From Ampelomyces quisqualis (taxonomy: Eukaryota; Ascomycota; Dothideomycetes; Pleosporales; Phaeosphaeriaceae): a stretch of 64,000 bases of DNA. Under the pieces are notes generated by a model that saw only the letters and a list, made by a program, of their open reading frames with translations, had not been told where the DNA came from and searched no databases. Numbering within the stretch: position 1 is the stretch's first letter; every line of letters starts with the position of its first letter. Of this stretch, positions 1 to 10,900 are shown one piece after another. Location of the stretch: positions 2,170,001 to 2,234,000 of the forward strand of contig JAGTXZ010000008.1 in the NCBI GenBank assembly GCA_018398575.1, given 5' to 3'. Position numbers and translations under genes: made by a program.

Positions 1-970
1 ATATATATACAATCTATTACTAATTTGTTTATATATAACTCTATAGTTTAGATATAAAGAGACTAAGTGTACAAAAATAGTATTAATATTAGTTACGTAG
101 TGTTAAGGTAGTTACTAGCAGCATCTATCTTGTGCTGTACAGTCTGTTGTCTATAGTAGTCTACTAAAGTCTACTATAGCTAATAGTTACCTAACCTGTG
201 TATAGAACTATACTAACAGTTATAGGCGCAACAACTAATATTTTTCTTTCTTTTAATATTTCTTATTACTCTAACAACTGTTACGTTATTACACTAGAGC
301 TTACTTGTTAACAACTAGATTAGTTAGGCTAGCTAACACAGCTTAATAAAAATTAATATTAATAATAATTCTTACACTAAAAAATATTAACACTTTAGAA
401 TAAATAAGTTACTGCGCGTTTAGAATATATACAGTAGAACCTAAACACCTAAAAAGGTAAGTATACTTGTAAGTAGACACGTACAAGGTTTAAAAGTATA
501 AAAAAAATAGACTAGTAGCTCTAGCACTCTAATATATAACTTTTACTAAGGTAGCTAGGCTTAGTATAGATAGAAGCAGGTAGAATAGTGTACTATATAT
601 ACTATAGGTAAGACTAGTAACAAGCGTAGGTAATTACTTAATAGTAAGAAATAATAAGTATAATTTATATATAGTGTTAACTAATGTTCTAAGTAGCTAG
701 TATATTTAATCTTTTTTAGTTTTAAAATACTTGCAGATCTAATTTATATTCTTTCTTTAGTACAGTATAGAACAGTTGTCTACTAGAAACTACTATTCTA
801 ACTTGCTCTAAAGTGCAAATACAACAGAGGCTAAATAGTAACAAAAACTGTTAACAAACTGCTGTATATTAAACGCATCTACGTACTGCTTACTCTTAAA
901 CTATTAGCGCTAATAGAGTATATAATAGCCTTACTAGCTAGCTACCTTCTGCCTCTTACTATATATACGT
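1..970. other. AT-rich decayed DNA, no recognisable gene
   Basis: Very AT-rich sequence with TpA everywhere and stops in all six frames. I see no transposon protein motif, RNA gene or repeat unit here. It may be the outer part of the large DNA transposon that continues to the right, whose left end I could not find inside the window. Confidence 0.6.
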
Positions 971-1412
971 TTTCTTAACCTTAAAACTAGAGATAAATTT
1001 ACTTATGTGTCTCTAGTCTTAGAGTTAAAGTAACAGTCTTTTGTTAAAACATATATAGAACCTAGTATTATTTTTATCTATTATATACTTGCGCCTTTTT
1101 ACACTTTTCTAACCTTAAAACTAGAGATAAATTTACTTATGTGTCTCTAGTCTTAGAGTTAAAGTAACAGTCTTTTGTTAAAACATATACAGAACCTAGT
1201 ATTATTTTTATCTATTATATACTTGCGCCTTTTTACACTTTTCTAACCTTAAAACTAGAGATAAATTTACTTATGTGTCTCTAGTCTTAGAGTTAAGGTA
1301 ACAGTCTTTTGTTAAAATATATATAGAACTTAGTGTTATTTTTATCTATAATATACTTACGCCTTTTTACACTTTTTTAACCTTAAAACTAAAGATAAAT
1401 TTACCTATATGC
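971..1412. repeat. 134-bp minisatellite, about 3.3 units
   Basis: Units start with AACCTTAAAACTAGAG at 977, 1111 and 1245, and a partial fourth unit starts at 1379, an exact spacing of 134 bp. Units 1 and 2 differ at about one position and unit 3 at about seven. The unit has no open frame. The near identity in an otherwise heavily decayed region suggests amplification after the C-to-T decay, or homogenisation. Confidence 0.92.
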
Positions 1413-1694
1413 CTATATATACAGCTACTTCTTAACACGTAACTTATACTTCTAATTTAATGTTACTGTCTTTGTATATATATTTCTTGTAAGTCTAAAA
1501 GACTTAATTCTTTATTATATTTTTATTTTTACAAAACTAAAACTATACCTATTACGTCTATATATTTGTATAGTTTAAAAATCTAGAACTAAGCTTTACT
1601 ATATTGTTAGCACTACACCTGCGCTACTTCTTAGCCTACTAGTATAGAAGCAAATTTATGTCTTAAATAGACTCTTTAGTAGCTGTTTAGATAT

Positions 1695-2320
1695 TATAGC
1701 TTAACTAAGATACTTTATAACGTGTTTAACAACAAGAATCTCTACTACAACATCTATAATAGTATCCTAATGCGCATATTAATAACCTAGCCTAACTTAA
1801 GAGCGCTATTGTTGCAATAACTTTGTTATGTTTTATAACACTATTACTTAACTAAGATACCTTATAGTATATTTAAAAGCAAGAATCTCTATAACAACAG
1901 CTATAATAGTATTTTAATACGCACATTAACAACTTAGCCTAACTAAAAAGCACTATTATTGCAATAACTTTGTTATATTCTGTAATACTATTACTTAACT
2001 AAGATACCTTATAGCGTGTTTAAAAGCAAGGATCTCTACAACAATAGCTATAATAGCATTCTAATGCGCACATTAACAACTTAGCCTAACTTAAGAGCGC
2101 TGTTATTGCAATAACTTTGTTATATCCTGCAATACTATTACTTAACTAAGATACCTTATAGCGTGTTTAAAAGTAAGGATCTCTATAATAATAGCTATAA
2201 TAGTATCTTAGTGCGCACATTAACAACTTAGCCTAACTTAAGAGCGCTGTTGTTACAATAACTTTGTTATGTTCTGTAATATATATTAATAACTTAGCCT
2301 AACTTAAGAACACAATTCTT
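1695..2320. repeat. 147-bp minisatellite, about 4.2 units
   Basis: Units recognised by TTAACTAAGATAC at 1701, 1848, 1995 and 2142, a constant 147-bp spacing, followed by a truncated copy of the unit's middle part near 2281-2320. Each unit holds a CTTAGCCTAACTTAAG-type block and a TTGCAATAACTTTG block. Units differ mostly by C/T and G/A changes. No coding potential is apparent. Confidence 0.9.
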
Positions 2321-2909
2321 ATACTATTAGGTAACTAGAAGATATTAGAGATACAACTATAATTTATATACTTTTATCTATATATTGTTACAGGCAAAAA
2401 TTAAGGATAACGTAGAGTTGCAGTTGTTTGTTAGGATATCTTTATCCTAGCACCTTTATTAGGCTCTTTAACAGCAAAGCCTACCTAAGTAGCTACAACC
2501 TCTCTTATACTATATACAATACATTTCTGTTAGACTCTATAAGTAGCAATCTAACGTCTAGATATTAAGATATTCTAACTATAACTTATATAATATTAAG
2601 TCCTCTATTATTACTAAGCTTTATTATAGCTTTAAGAACTTCTATTAACGCAAAGAAGTTACGCGTATTAAACTTATCTATACTAAAATACTACTAGCTA
2701 GTAACAAAAAGGATACCTACTATACTAGTAGGCACAACTAAGACTTTAAAGGACACCTGTATAAATTAAAAGAATAGGCCTACATTTGTTTGTCTTAGAG
2801 ACGCTTAGTAGAGAAGAATATATACAAGAGGTAACGCGTAATACTTTACAAATCTTGTGTATAGTATATAAGGCAGCAAACACTTTAAATGTATTAATCT
2901 CTATAATTA
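2321..2909. other. decayed DNA, possible short coding relic
   Basis: No recognised family. About 2640-2900 reads on the plus strand as a run with TAG/TAA stops only, rich in Lys, Arg and Tyr, so it may be a fragment of a mutated protein gene. I cannot assign it. It lies next to copy A of the large DNA transposon, but I could not show that it belongs to it. Confidence 0.35.
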
Positions 2910-3190
2910 GGCTCTTCTAATAACTAGCAGCTACAGTTGCGTTACACTATTAGTAACTGTTGTCTACTAGAGAATACTACTAGTACTGCACGCAACCTAC
3001 TACTATAGTAGGCTCTTCTAACTACTAGCAGCTATAGTTGCGTTATACTGTTAGCAACTGTTATCTACTAGAAAATACTACTAGTGCTGCACACAACCTA
3101 CTACTATAGCAGGCTCTTTTAATAACTAGTAGCTATAGTTACGTTACACTATCTATAACTATTGTCTACTAGAGAGTACTATTAGCGTTA
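2910..3190. repeat. 101-bp tandem repeat, about 2.8 units
   Basis: Units begin GGCTCTTCTAA or GGCTCTTTTAA at 2910, 3011 and 3112, a 101-bp spacing. Each contains a block resembling GTTGCGTTACACTAT followed by TGTCTACTAGA. The left subterminal part of the 845-bp non-autonomous element at 59,073 also contains TGTCTACTAGA in a similar setting. These repeats may therefore be subterminal to the large transposon, but this link is weak. Confidence 0.85.
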
Positions 3191-3640
3191 ATTACAAGCT
3201 ATCTACTGTAATAGGCACCTAGAGTAACTAATTAGTGCTATAATAATACTAGTATAGGTTTAAGGCTAAGTTTAGATTTTGTTTTATATTAAATGCTATA
3301 AGTAGCTACTAGAGTATTAGCATGCGTAAGTGTATTATCTTTACTATATTAGATAGTAGATTACTTATTATAAATACATCTAGTTTCTACTATTATTCTA
3401 CTACTATAACATTAAGCCTATATTACCTAGTTTATAGATAGGTTAAGGTCTAACGCCTAACTAGTAATATAGTTATACTTAGACTATTGCAGAACGTGTT
3501 AAGGTTTGCAAATATAAGGTATTATTTCTGTATTTAACACTATAATAACTTGCTATATAGGCTACTAGAGCCTTTTACTACTATGTGCAACTAAATAATA
3601 TAACTAATATCCTTCTAATAACGCAAGAACACCTAGACAG
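3191..3640. other. 5' non-coding part of the large DNA transposon
   Basis: From about 3316 to 3640 this matches, as reverse complement, the last 350 bases of the window (63,650-64,000), so it belongs to the same repeated element. I find no convincing protein frame. It presumably holds the leader and promoter of the transposase gene, but no clear promoter motif survives. Confidence 0.6.
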
Positions 3641-5959
3641 TAACAAAACTAAATACACTAGCTATAACTACGCGTACAATAGGCGTTTACAATAGAAAAC
3701 TCTTAAGGCAGCTCTAAATAACTAGTATATAGAGTTGTAAGCAGCCTGCGTTAATATTACTAATAACATAATTTGCAAAACTACATGTTAACTTTAGTAA
3801 TAGCTGCCTAAATATAATAGCTGCAAAATACTAGAGTTTAATAACAGATAGCTTACTATATATAAATAACAACATAGTATATAGTTATATAAACAGTTTG
3901 CAAAAATAGTAGGCAACTATAGTAGTATAATAGTTAAAGATACTAAGCTTACAATAGAAGAGATTCGCAATATAGTAAGTAGATACGCGCCTAAGGATTT
4001 ATGTAATATAGATAAGGCTAGTATATACTAGAAATACTTGCTCTAATATATATTAGTAGACAATCTAGAAGCTAGACCTAGACTAGACAGAGAGTATATA
4101 ACTAGTATGCTGTGTATAAATATAGATAGCTTAAACTAAGTGCCTTTATAGTTTATAGAATTCTTAAACTATAAAACTTGTATAGATAGTAAGAAGAACC
4201 TAAATATTTGTAGTCTTAGTTATATCTATTAGAACAATAATTCTACCTAGATAGATACTAATATTATGCTAGAATAGCTAAAATAGTTTAATAACTATAT
4301 AAACAGACAAGTATTATTGCTAATTAACAGGTTCTTACCTTATAAACACGCAGTAGCTAAGCTTTAGATAAGCTACTAATTGCTGTAGAACGTTTAGTAT
4401 ATATAGTGTTAATATACTACAGGCTTATTATAGTAATAGAGGTTACAATACTTACTAATATAATAGAGTTATATTTCTACCTGCAGGTAGCATAACATTA
4501 TACTAACTAATAGACTAAGGCATTACCTGCGCATAGAAAGCTAAAGTCTACGCCTATTTCTTATACTTTGTAGTAGAGAAAAGTATAATAAGCAAATATT
4601 CTACTAAGATAATAGATGTTATCTACGCTATTTACTAGAGATGTTATGCGTAGTATAATAAGATAAGAGCTAAGACTATATGTAGTAGCTAGCAGATCTT
4701 AATATATCTAAACATATACTATAGCCTATAGCTATATATAGCTAACTTCTAAAAGACTTACTATAAGCTTAATAATTTAGTTAACTAGCTTAAAGACATG
4801 CGCGTTGTTAACAGTATAGATGTTAAGAGCTTTATTAAGTTACCTAAAGAGCGCAATCCTAACTATAAAGATCTAGCCTACCTCTTAGACTATATTGTTA
4901 TAATATATAGCCTAAATAAGATAGAGAAGAACTATAAGGTACTATTGCTTCCTAGACTATTACACTGCAAAGCAATAGATATAATAGATTAACTATAGGT
5001 GTACGTAGGTTAGCAAGAGTTTACTATAAACAATAAGTAATATATTAACAAGCTAGAAGCACTGTAACAGGCAACTATAAAATAGATAGCTATAGAGCTG
5101 TAAGACAGACGCTAAAAAGATATACGTAACTAGGTAGTAAGACTGCGCTAATATAAACACAAGAATGCTATATACCTAAAATAAGATAACACTAGGCTAT
5201 CTATAAGCGTAAAAACTAAGAGTAATATTATAGTGTAGTTATAGTTAGAAAAGTGTAACAATACTATACTTAACTAGAATAAGAATAGCTATTACACAAA
5301 TTATTCTATAAGGCCTGTAATCTCTAGTATTTTGGCTAGCGCATTAACTAAAATAACTAGATAATATTAGCCTAGCAAACACTAAAATTAAAGAATAATT
5401 ACCTAGCACTAACTATATTAGGCTAAAGACTAGATTTATAATCTAAAGCAGTAGCACATAATCTATGCAACTAAAAGAGTAGAGTTATTAAAAAATTATA
5501 CACACATAGTAACATCTAGGTAGAACAGTAGCGTAGAAAGTTAAGCACTCTAGTATACTAGCACTAAGCAGAGATACTATACTGTAAGATATGTTAACAA
5601 GAGATAAGGCTATTATATAAGAATATAAGATAATAGATAATAATAGTATTCTTTGTAAGATACTGTGTACTATATAATTTGCAACATTAGTTACTAATAC
5701 TAAGAGAAAACACTTAAATAAAGAAATACTACTATATTAACAGCAAACTTAGCGTTAAAAAAAGGAAACTAATCTCTTTATAAACAAATCTATAGAACGT
5801 AAGGTAGAATTATCTAGTTAAAAACACAAACGTCTTAAACTAACGTTAAAATGTATAATAGAAGTAGGCTGCTATACACTTTCTTACTAGCTGCAAGCTG
5901 CGTACACTATAGAAATCTATTAACTACTATCTACGCTAATAGTATATAGTCTAGGGCGT
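3640..5959 (+). pseudogene. pogo/Fot-type DDE transposase, RIP-mutated (copy A)
   Basis: Relic of a DDE transposase of the pogo/Fot (DDE_1) group, which cuts and pastes DNA transposons. From 3954 the frame reads IEEIRNIVSRYAPKDLCNID, matching the family block around the first catalytic Asp (GAT at 4011-4013). Further on come a block like the MLC-N-DGS-LP-W-IG stretch, then VLLLINRF, where Asn (AAC at 4326-4328) replaces the second Asp. Next is VIFLPAGSITLY with a following DQG-type Asp at 4513-4515, in another frame, so at least one indel exists. A 64-codon uninterrupted stretch (4798-4992) lies in the same frame as this last block. Stops are TAA/TAG at expected Gln or Trp positions. The N-terminal DNA-binding domain is not clear by eye, and the C-terminal 300 codons are not assignable. 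The gene is dead. The Ty3 insertion at 5960 follows its 3' part. Confidence 0.8.
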
Positions 5960-5964
5960 TAGAT

Positions 5965-6265
5965 TGTAACAACACAGGTAGGTACAGCTATTAGGATTAA
6001 ATTGGATACGTATTAGAGGCATATAGGAGTGCGTGTTGTATCAGAGATTCTAGATTAGCTTATACACCTATAGGTCTTGTACAAAAGGACAAGAGAAACT
6101 TATCCTCTATCTAATGCTATAGGCTTATATTTATAGTAGGCATAGAAGCTAAGTTAGAGCGCTGTTAAAGCGCTATTAGTTTTAATCTGCTAGCTCTCTA
6201 TATAATCTGTTACTAAGCCTTTATAAGGTATTAGATGTAATATGTGTTTGCATATACTTGTTATA
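5965..6265 (-). repeat. 3' LTR of the minus-strand Ty3 element (301 bp)
   Basis: On the plus strand it starts TGTAAC and ends GTTATA. The inverted ends are TGTAAC/GTTACA, with one C-to-T change. It matches 12,809-13,109 along its whole length, differing mainly by transitions. Related LTRs in plus orientation lie at 21,608-21,909, 32,556-32,865 and 34,234-34,533. Confidence 0.93.
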
Positions 6266-6588
6266 TTACCTTTCTTCTTGAAATCAATAGTCTCTATTAA
6301 TTGGGTCTGTATTAGTGTTGTTTTAGATACCTTTCCAAATTGTTGTAAACTCTTATTTACCTTAAGTTTATTTTAGGATAATATAATATAGCTGTTTATT
6401 GTTGTTTTAATTAGTGCGCTAGCGTGTTTAACGTTCCTAACTTTACCTTAAGCTTTTTAAGCATATATATAAGGCTAGCCCTCTAGTATACTACTTCTCT
6501 ACACTTTCCTCCTTACGTTTGTATACCTAAAGCTATCTAAGCCTTATCCTTTCTTAATTACTAGCTAACTATATAGTAGATACACACA
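6266..6588. other. spacer between 3' LTR and the accessory ORF of the Ty3 element
   Basis: Non-coding by eye. It holds the purine-rich tract next to the LTR (minus strand) and presumably the promoter and leader of the plus-strand accessory ORF. The same sequence, more decayed, precedes the LTR at 21,608 in the plus-strand Ty3 copy. Confidence 0.6.
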
Positions 6589-7329
6589 ATGCCTATTTCT
6601 GTTTCTTCTAAAGCTTATCTTCTAGCCTATTAGGTTGTTTGCTTATAGGCTGCAAGGGCTTTTGCCTGCAGCTATTTTAATATTAAGTTTAGATTCTATT
6701 TAGACGTGTCTAAGAAGTGTGCTTATTGCACACTCTTAAATAAGAAGTATTGCCTAGTTCTTCTATATGCGGGCTAGGAGTATAATAGCCTTTCTAAGGC
6801 CCTTAACTACAGGTTTACTGCTCTAGGTAGAGACAAGTCTAATAAGGTAGTATTAGAGTAGAAGGCTGCTATTAAGAAGGCAGCGTTTTAGTTAGCTACT
6901 GTTATATAAGTAGGTACTGCACAGGTAGCTAACATAAACAACGCTAACTTGTTAGTTAGCGCTTATTACTAGAAGGAGGAGCTAGCTAGAGAGGTTAGGG
7001 CAATAGCTAAGGAGGTTAGGTCGCTTAGAAGAAGTATAGCTAGGTTAACTAGTGTAGTTACTTAGCTAGTAGATATTATAATAGTATTAAGGGCTAATTA
7101 GTTAGTAGAGCAAGAGAAGGCGTAGGTAGTAACATTTTAGATAGCAGTAGAGCAGAAGGCAGCAGCGCAAGAAGCTAGTACTTGCAGTAAGTAGAGCTAG
7201 AATAGAAGACAACTAGGTAGTACGTTAGTATCTGTACCTAGAGATTTAGATAGTTAAGAACGTTCTACTAGTAGTAGTAACAGTCTGCTGTTAGATCTAA
7301 TAAAAGAGTAAGACTTCTATTATTAATAG
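6589..7329 (+). pseudogene. Accessory antisense ORF of the Ty3 element (Cys motif plus probable coiled coil)
   Basis: A frame of about 246 codons from ATG at 6589 to TAA TAG at 7324-7329, opposite to gag-pol and lying between pol and the 3' LTR. All internal stops are TAG or TAA, placed where Gln is likely, so the frame was open before RIP. Around residues 44-55 it has KKCAYCTLLNKKYC, a C-x2-C-x7-C pattern. This recalls short Cys motifs in many uncharacterised fungal proteins, but I cannot name a domain. Residues 120-165 are rich in Glu, Lys, Arg and Leu, with EELAREVRAIAKEVRSLRR, probably a coiled coil. A decayed homologue sits at the same place in the plus-strand Ty3 copy (20,142-21,283), so the ORF belongs to the element family and is not a chance passenger. 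Function unknown; a DNA- or RNA-binding or regulatory role is only a guess. Confidence 0.65.
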
Positions 7330-7379
7330 CTGTTACTTACTAGTATAGTAGTTACAATATTAAGTTTAATTTCCCTAAT

Positions 7380-10300
7380 ATAATTGTCTTGCAATGCTGT
7401 AAGATCTTTAACTTCTTTTTCTTATACTGTAATCTACTTGGCTAACGCTTGTAAAAGTTCTAGCTGTTTTAGATAGCGTTTATAGAACGCTTGCAATATA
7501 TGTAAAGTGCCTATAAAGTTTAAGGTATTGTACTAGGTAGAGTTAGAATTATAGCTTACCTATTTTACACAACACTTTAGGATAGAGTAGTATAGCTTAC
7601 TAGCTAGGATCTTTTTAACTTCTTATTCTTTAACGCCTTAAATTAGAATACTAGATAGGTTTAGGCTTAGCTAACTAGGCAAGGGGTTGTTAGAGTTCTT
7701 GTAGAGGACGTCTAAAGCAAACACGTTATAAATCTTAGAACCTTTAGGTAGCTTTAGTTAAAATAAATAGCTGACTTGTTCTAGAACTTTAAAGGGGCCT
7801 TTCTACAATTTAGTAAGTTTGCGACTTAGGCAGGTAACAGATAGGTTTTAGGTTAAGAGGTAAACCTTGTTACCTACTACCTAATTAATAGGTTAATAAT
7901 ATTTGTTTACCTTAGCAGCTATCTGTTGCTGCGCCTTTTCTATATTATCTTTAGCTATACGCTAGGCTGCATGCATATAGGTAGCTAAGCTTAAAGCATC
8001 TTTAACGTTTATATCTTTATATTTTAAAGGAGATAGTGCCTAATTCTAGCTCTATTGTAGTTTAGATCTAAATAATAGCTAGTACAGCGCTATACTAATT
8101 GCAGAGTGCAGCAGCGTAGCTTAGACTTAATTAATTATTAGCAAGAGGTTACTCTAGTTGTTCTAGTAATAGAATACAAAGGGCCTTAATTGTTAATTAA
8201 TATACTTGTTTATAATCTTAGTTTGTCTATTAGTTTGTTTGTAGTAGGCTGTAAAAAGCTTAATTTGCACGCCTAGAATCTTGCAAAACTTAGACTAGAA
8301 TTAAGACATAAACTAGAGGCTGCAGTTAGATACTATACTTTTAGGCGTGTAGCTAAATTAGTATACCTATTAGATAAACAAGTAAGCTATTCCTTAAGCG
8401 TTAATTGTTTTATAGTAAGAAATAGAAATAGCTTGCTTTAATAGGTAATTAATAATAACTATAATTTGATTATAGCTATGCTAATTGGTTAAGAAGGTCT
8501 TGAAATCTATACACAAATGCTGCATAGGCCTGTTAGAAATTAGTAACAGATAGAAGAAACCTTAGGATTAGAGCTGTCTTAGATAGGATCTTTAATAAGA
8601 AACGTAGTTTTGTACATAGTGTTTGCATATAGCTTTTATGCCTTTCTAGTAGTATTGCTAAGCTAGAAGCTAATATGTCTTTATAGCGCTTAGGTAGGCA
8701 GTAGATACTTAATTATAAGCCTTTCTAATTAGTTAGGTACACAAGAAGGCATCTTTAGGTACACAAAGGCGTAAGTAATAAAGTAGTAGTTCTTCTTAAA
8801 CATAATATAGCTATAGTAGCTTAAGACGCTCTTCCTTAAAGGAGCAGCGATTCTCTGCTAGCAGAGCTTTAATTAGTTCTAACAAGTTAAGATTTAGAGG
8901 GGCACTAATAGATTAGACTAAAATAGCAAAAACATTAACCTCTAGCTAGTTACAGACGTAATTCTAAGCTAGTTTAGAGTTAACTAGAGGGTTTAGGCGT
9001 TTAGGTCCTAGAAGTACACAAGATTTGTTATCTTGTTAGGCAGCCTTAACCTTGCTAACGTCCTGTTTTCTTTAGCTTAGAATATTAGCTTGCTTGTTAA
9101 GCTTACTAGGCGTGTACTTAATGCAGAAATTAAAAGAAGCAATAATCTCTGCCTATTATGCTTAACGTGCATTAAGAACCTTAGTAGTTATAAAGTATTC
9201 TAAGGAGTAGTAATCTAAATACACCTAGATTTAACTTTGTATAGAAGTAAGTTTAGCTCTCTACTTCTTAAACGCTTTTAGGATAGCAAAAAGTTCTTTG
9301 TTATATATTTCTTAATTAAGCTTAGCTCTAGATAGAGCGTAACTATAGAAGGCTATAGGATACTACTTGTTATTAGAGTACTTCTAAGAAAGTACTTCTG
9401 CTATTACTCTATTTAACACGTTAGTTTCTAATTTTATATTATACTTAGGATAGAAATGCAATAGCGTAAGAATAGCTAGGAGTAAGGCTTTAATCTTATT
9501 AAAAGCCTGTTAGCAGTCTATAGTCTATTTAAACAGTGTAGAAGGACTTTAAAGCTTTATAATTAGTTTAGCTACACAAGAGAAATTCTTAATAAATTGT
9601 TAATAGAAACTAGCGAAACTAAGAAATAACTTAACGCTAGTAACTGTAGTAGGTTTAGCCTAGTTTTAGAGTGCTTCTACCTTGTTAGAGTTAACTTTAG
9701 TGCCCTAGTTTGTTAAAACGTAACCTAGATACTTTGTATAGGTTACATAGAATTTACTCTTCTAAATGTCTACTTAGAGTCCTGTAGTATATAGGCGCTC
9801 TAGGACCTTTTAGATATGTTCCTAATATAAGTTAATATCCTTAGAGTAGATTAGGATGTTATTAAGATACGCAATATAAAAATTATTAAGATAATTAATT
9901 AGTATATTATTTATATAGCGTTAATACGTAGCTAGCCTATTGCACAAGCTAAAAGAGAGAACCTTACACTTATATATACTGTAACAGGTCTAAAAGGTAG
10001 TATACTCTTTAGAGTTAGAATCTATACAAATTTTGTTAAAGGCGGCTCTAATATTAAACTTAGTAAAGATCTTAGCTTTAGAGGGGCGTAATAGCAGCTT
10101 ATTAATGTAAAAGATTAGATAGACGTTCTTGCGCGTAAGGGCGTTAATCTTCTAGTAGTCTATACAGATGCGTATATCTCTATTTAGTTTGCGTACACAA
10201 AGAATAGGTAAAGTAAAAGGACTTTAGCTAGCCTTAATAAAACTCTTCTAAAGGTGTTTCTAGACGTAGGCCTTAGTAGCTTTAAGCTTCTCCTAATTCT

Positions 10301-10900
10301 GCTTATATAGGGGACTAAACGCATTTAGTAATAGTTCTTTAAGGATAATCTTATAATTGTATAGACAATAAGAAGGCAATTGATTAGCTGCTAACTTACT
10401 AAATACATTCTAATACTAGGAGTAACAAGCAGGTAATCTCTTATCTAATTAGCTTTAATTGTCTGCGTCGTCTTTAGAAGCAAGGATTCTATTAATCTTA
10501 TAGAGGCTTGTTGTAAAGAACTTGTTCTAGGGCTTCTTTATAATAAAGTAAAATGCATTAGCAGAAATAAGAGCTATGCAGGTGCTTAGAGAGGGTTTAG
10601 ACTCTAAGCAGTTTTGCTTAGTTAGAGTATAAGGAATCTCTAAGATTTTTTAAGCTAATAGGAGCTTTAAGCATCTCTTAATACAATAAATAGAAGAAGA
10701 GAAATAGTAAGAACTGTTTTAAATACAATAGTTTTCTTTCTTCTATAGGGCGTTGCGTTGTTGCACATTAAGATAGACAGTAGCTAGCACTATAGCTTAA
10801 TGTAGAATAGTAGGAATAGAGGGTAAAGAATTATATAAACAGAGGTACTTAGATAGCTAAATAAACTGTAACCTATCTGTGTCTAATTAAATCTTAAATT
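7380..10900 (-). pseudogene. Ty3/gypsy pol: RT, RNase H, integrase, chromodomain (mutated)
   Basis: Minus-strand pol relic, read from right to left. RT begins near 10,290 with PLYKQN, then LKATKAYV and SPFTLPILCVRK, the usual gypsy RT entry block. The active-site block reads FYIAYLNNILIYSK with codons 9858-9863, so the YLDD motif has become YLNN through G-to-A changes. Downstream are ISTKYLGY-like and RNase H-like stretches. An integrase zinc-finger region at about 8580-8790 has several His-to-Tyr and Cys-to-Tyr type changes. An integrase C-terminal block, KGPFKVLEQV, lies near 7800. A short chromodomain-like segment at about 7440-7620 suggests the chromovirus branch. Stops are all of CAG/CAA or TGG origin. 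The product would have copied and integrated the element; this copy cannot. Confidence 0.9.

Noticed and set aside
971..2320. CRISPR array
   Set aside because: The repeats are contiguous units of 134 and 147 bp without unique spacers, and no cas-like gene is present. The context is eukaryotic.
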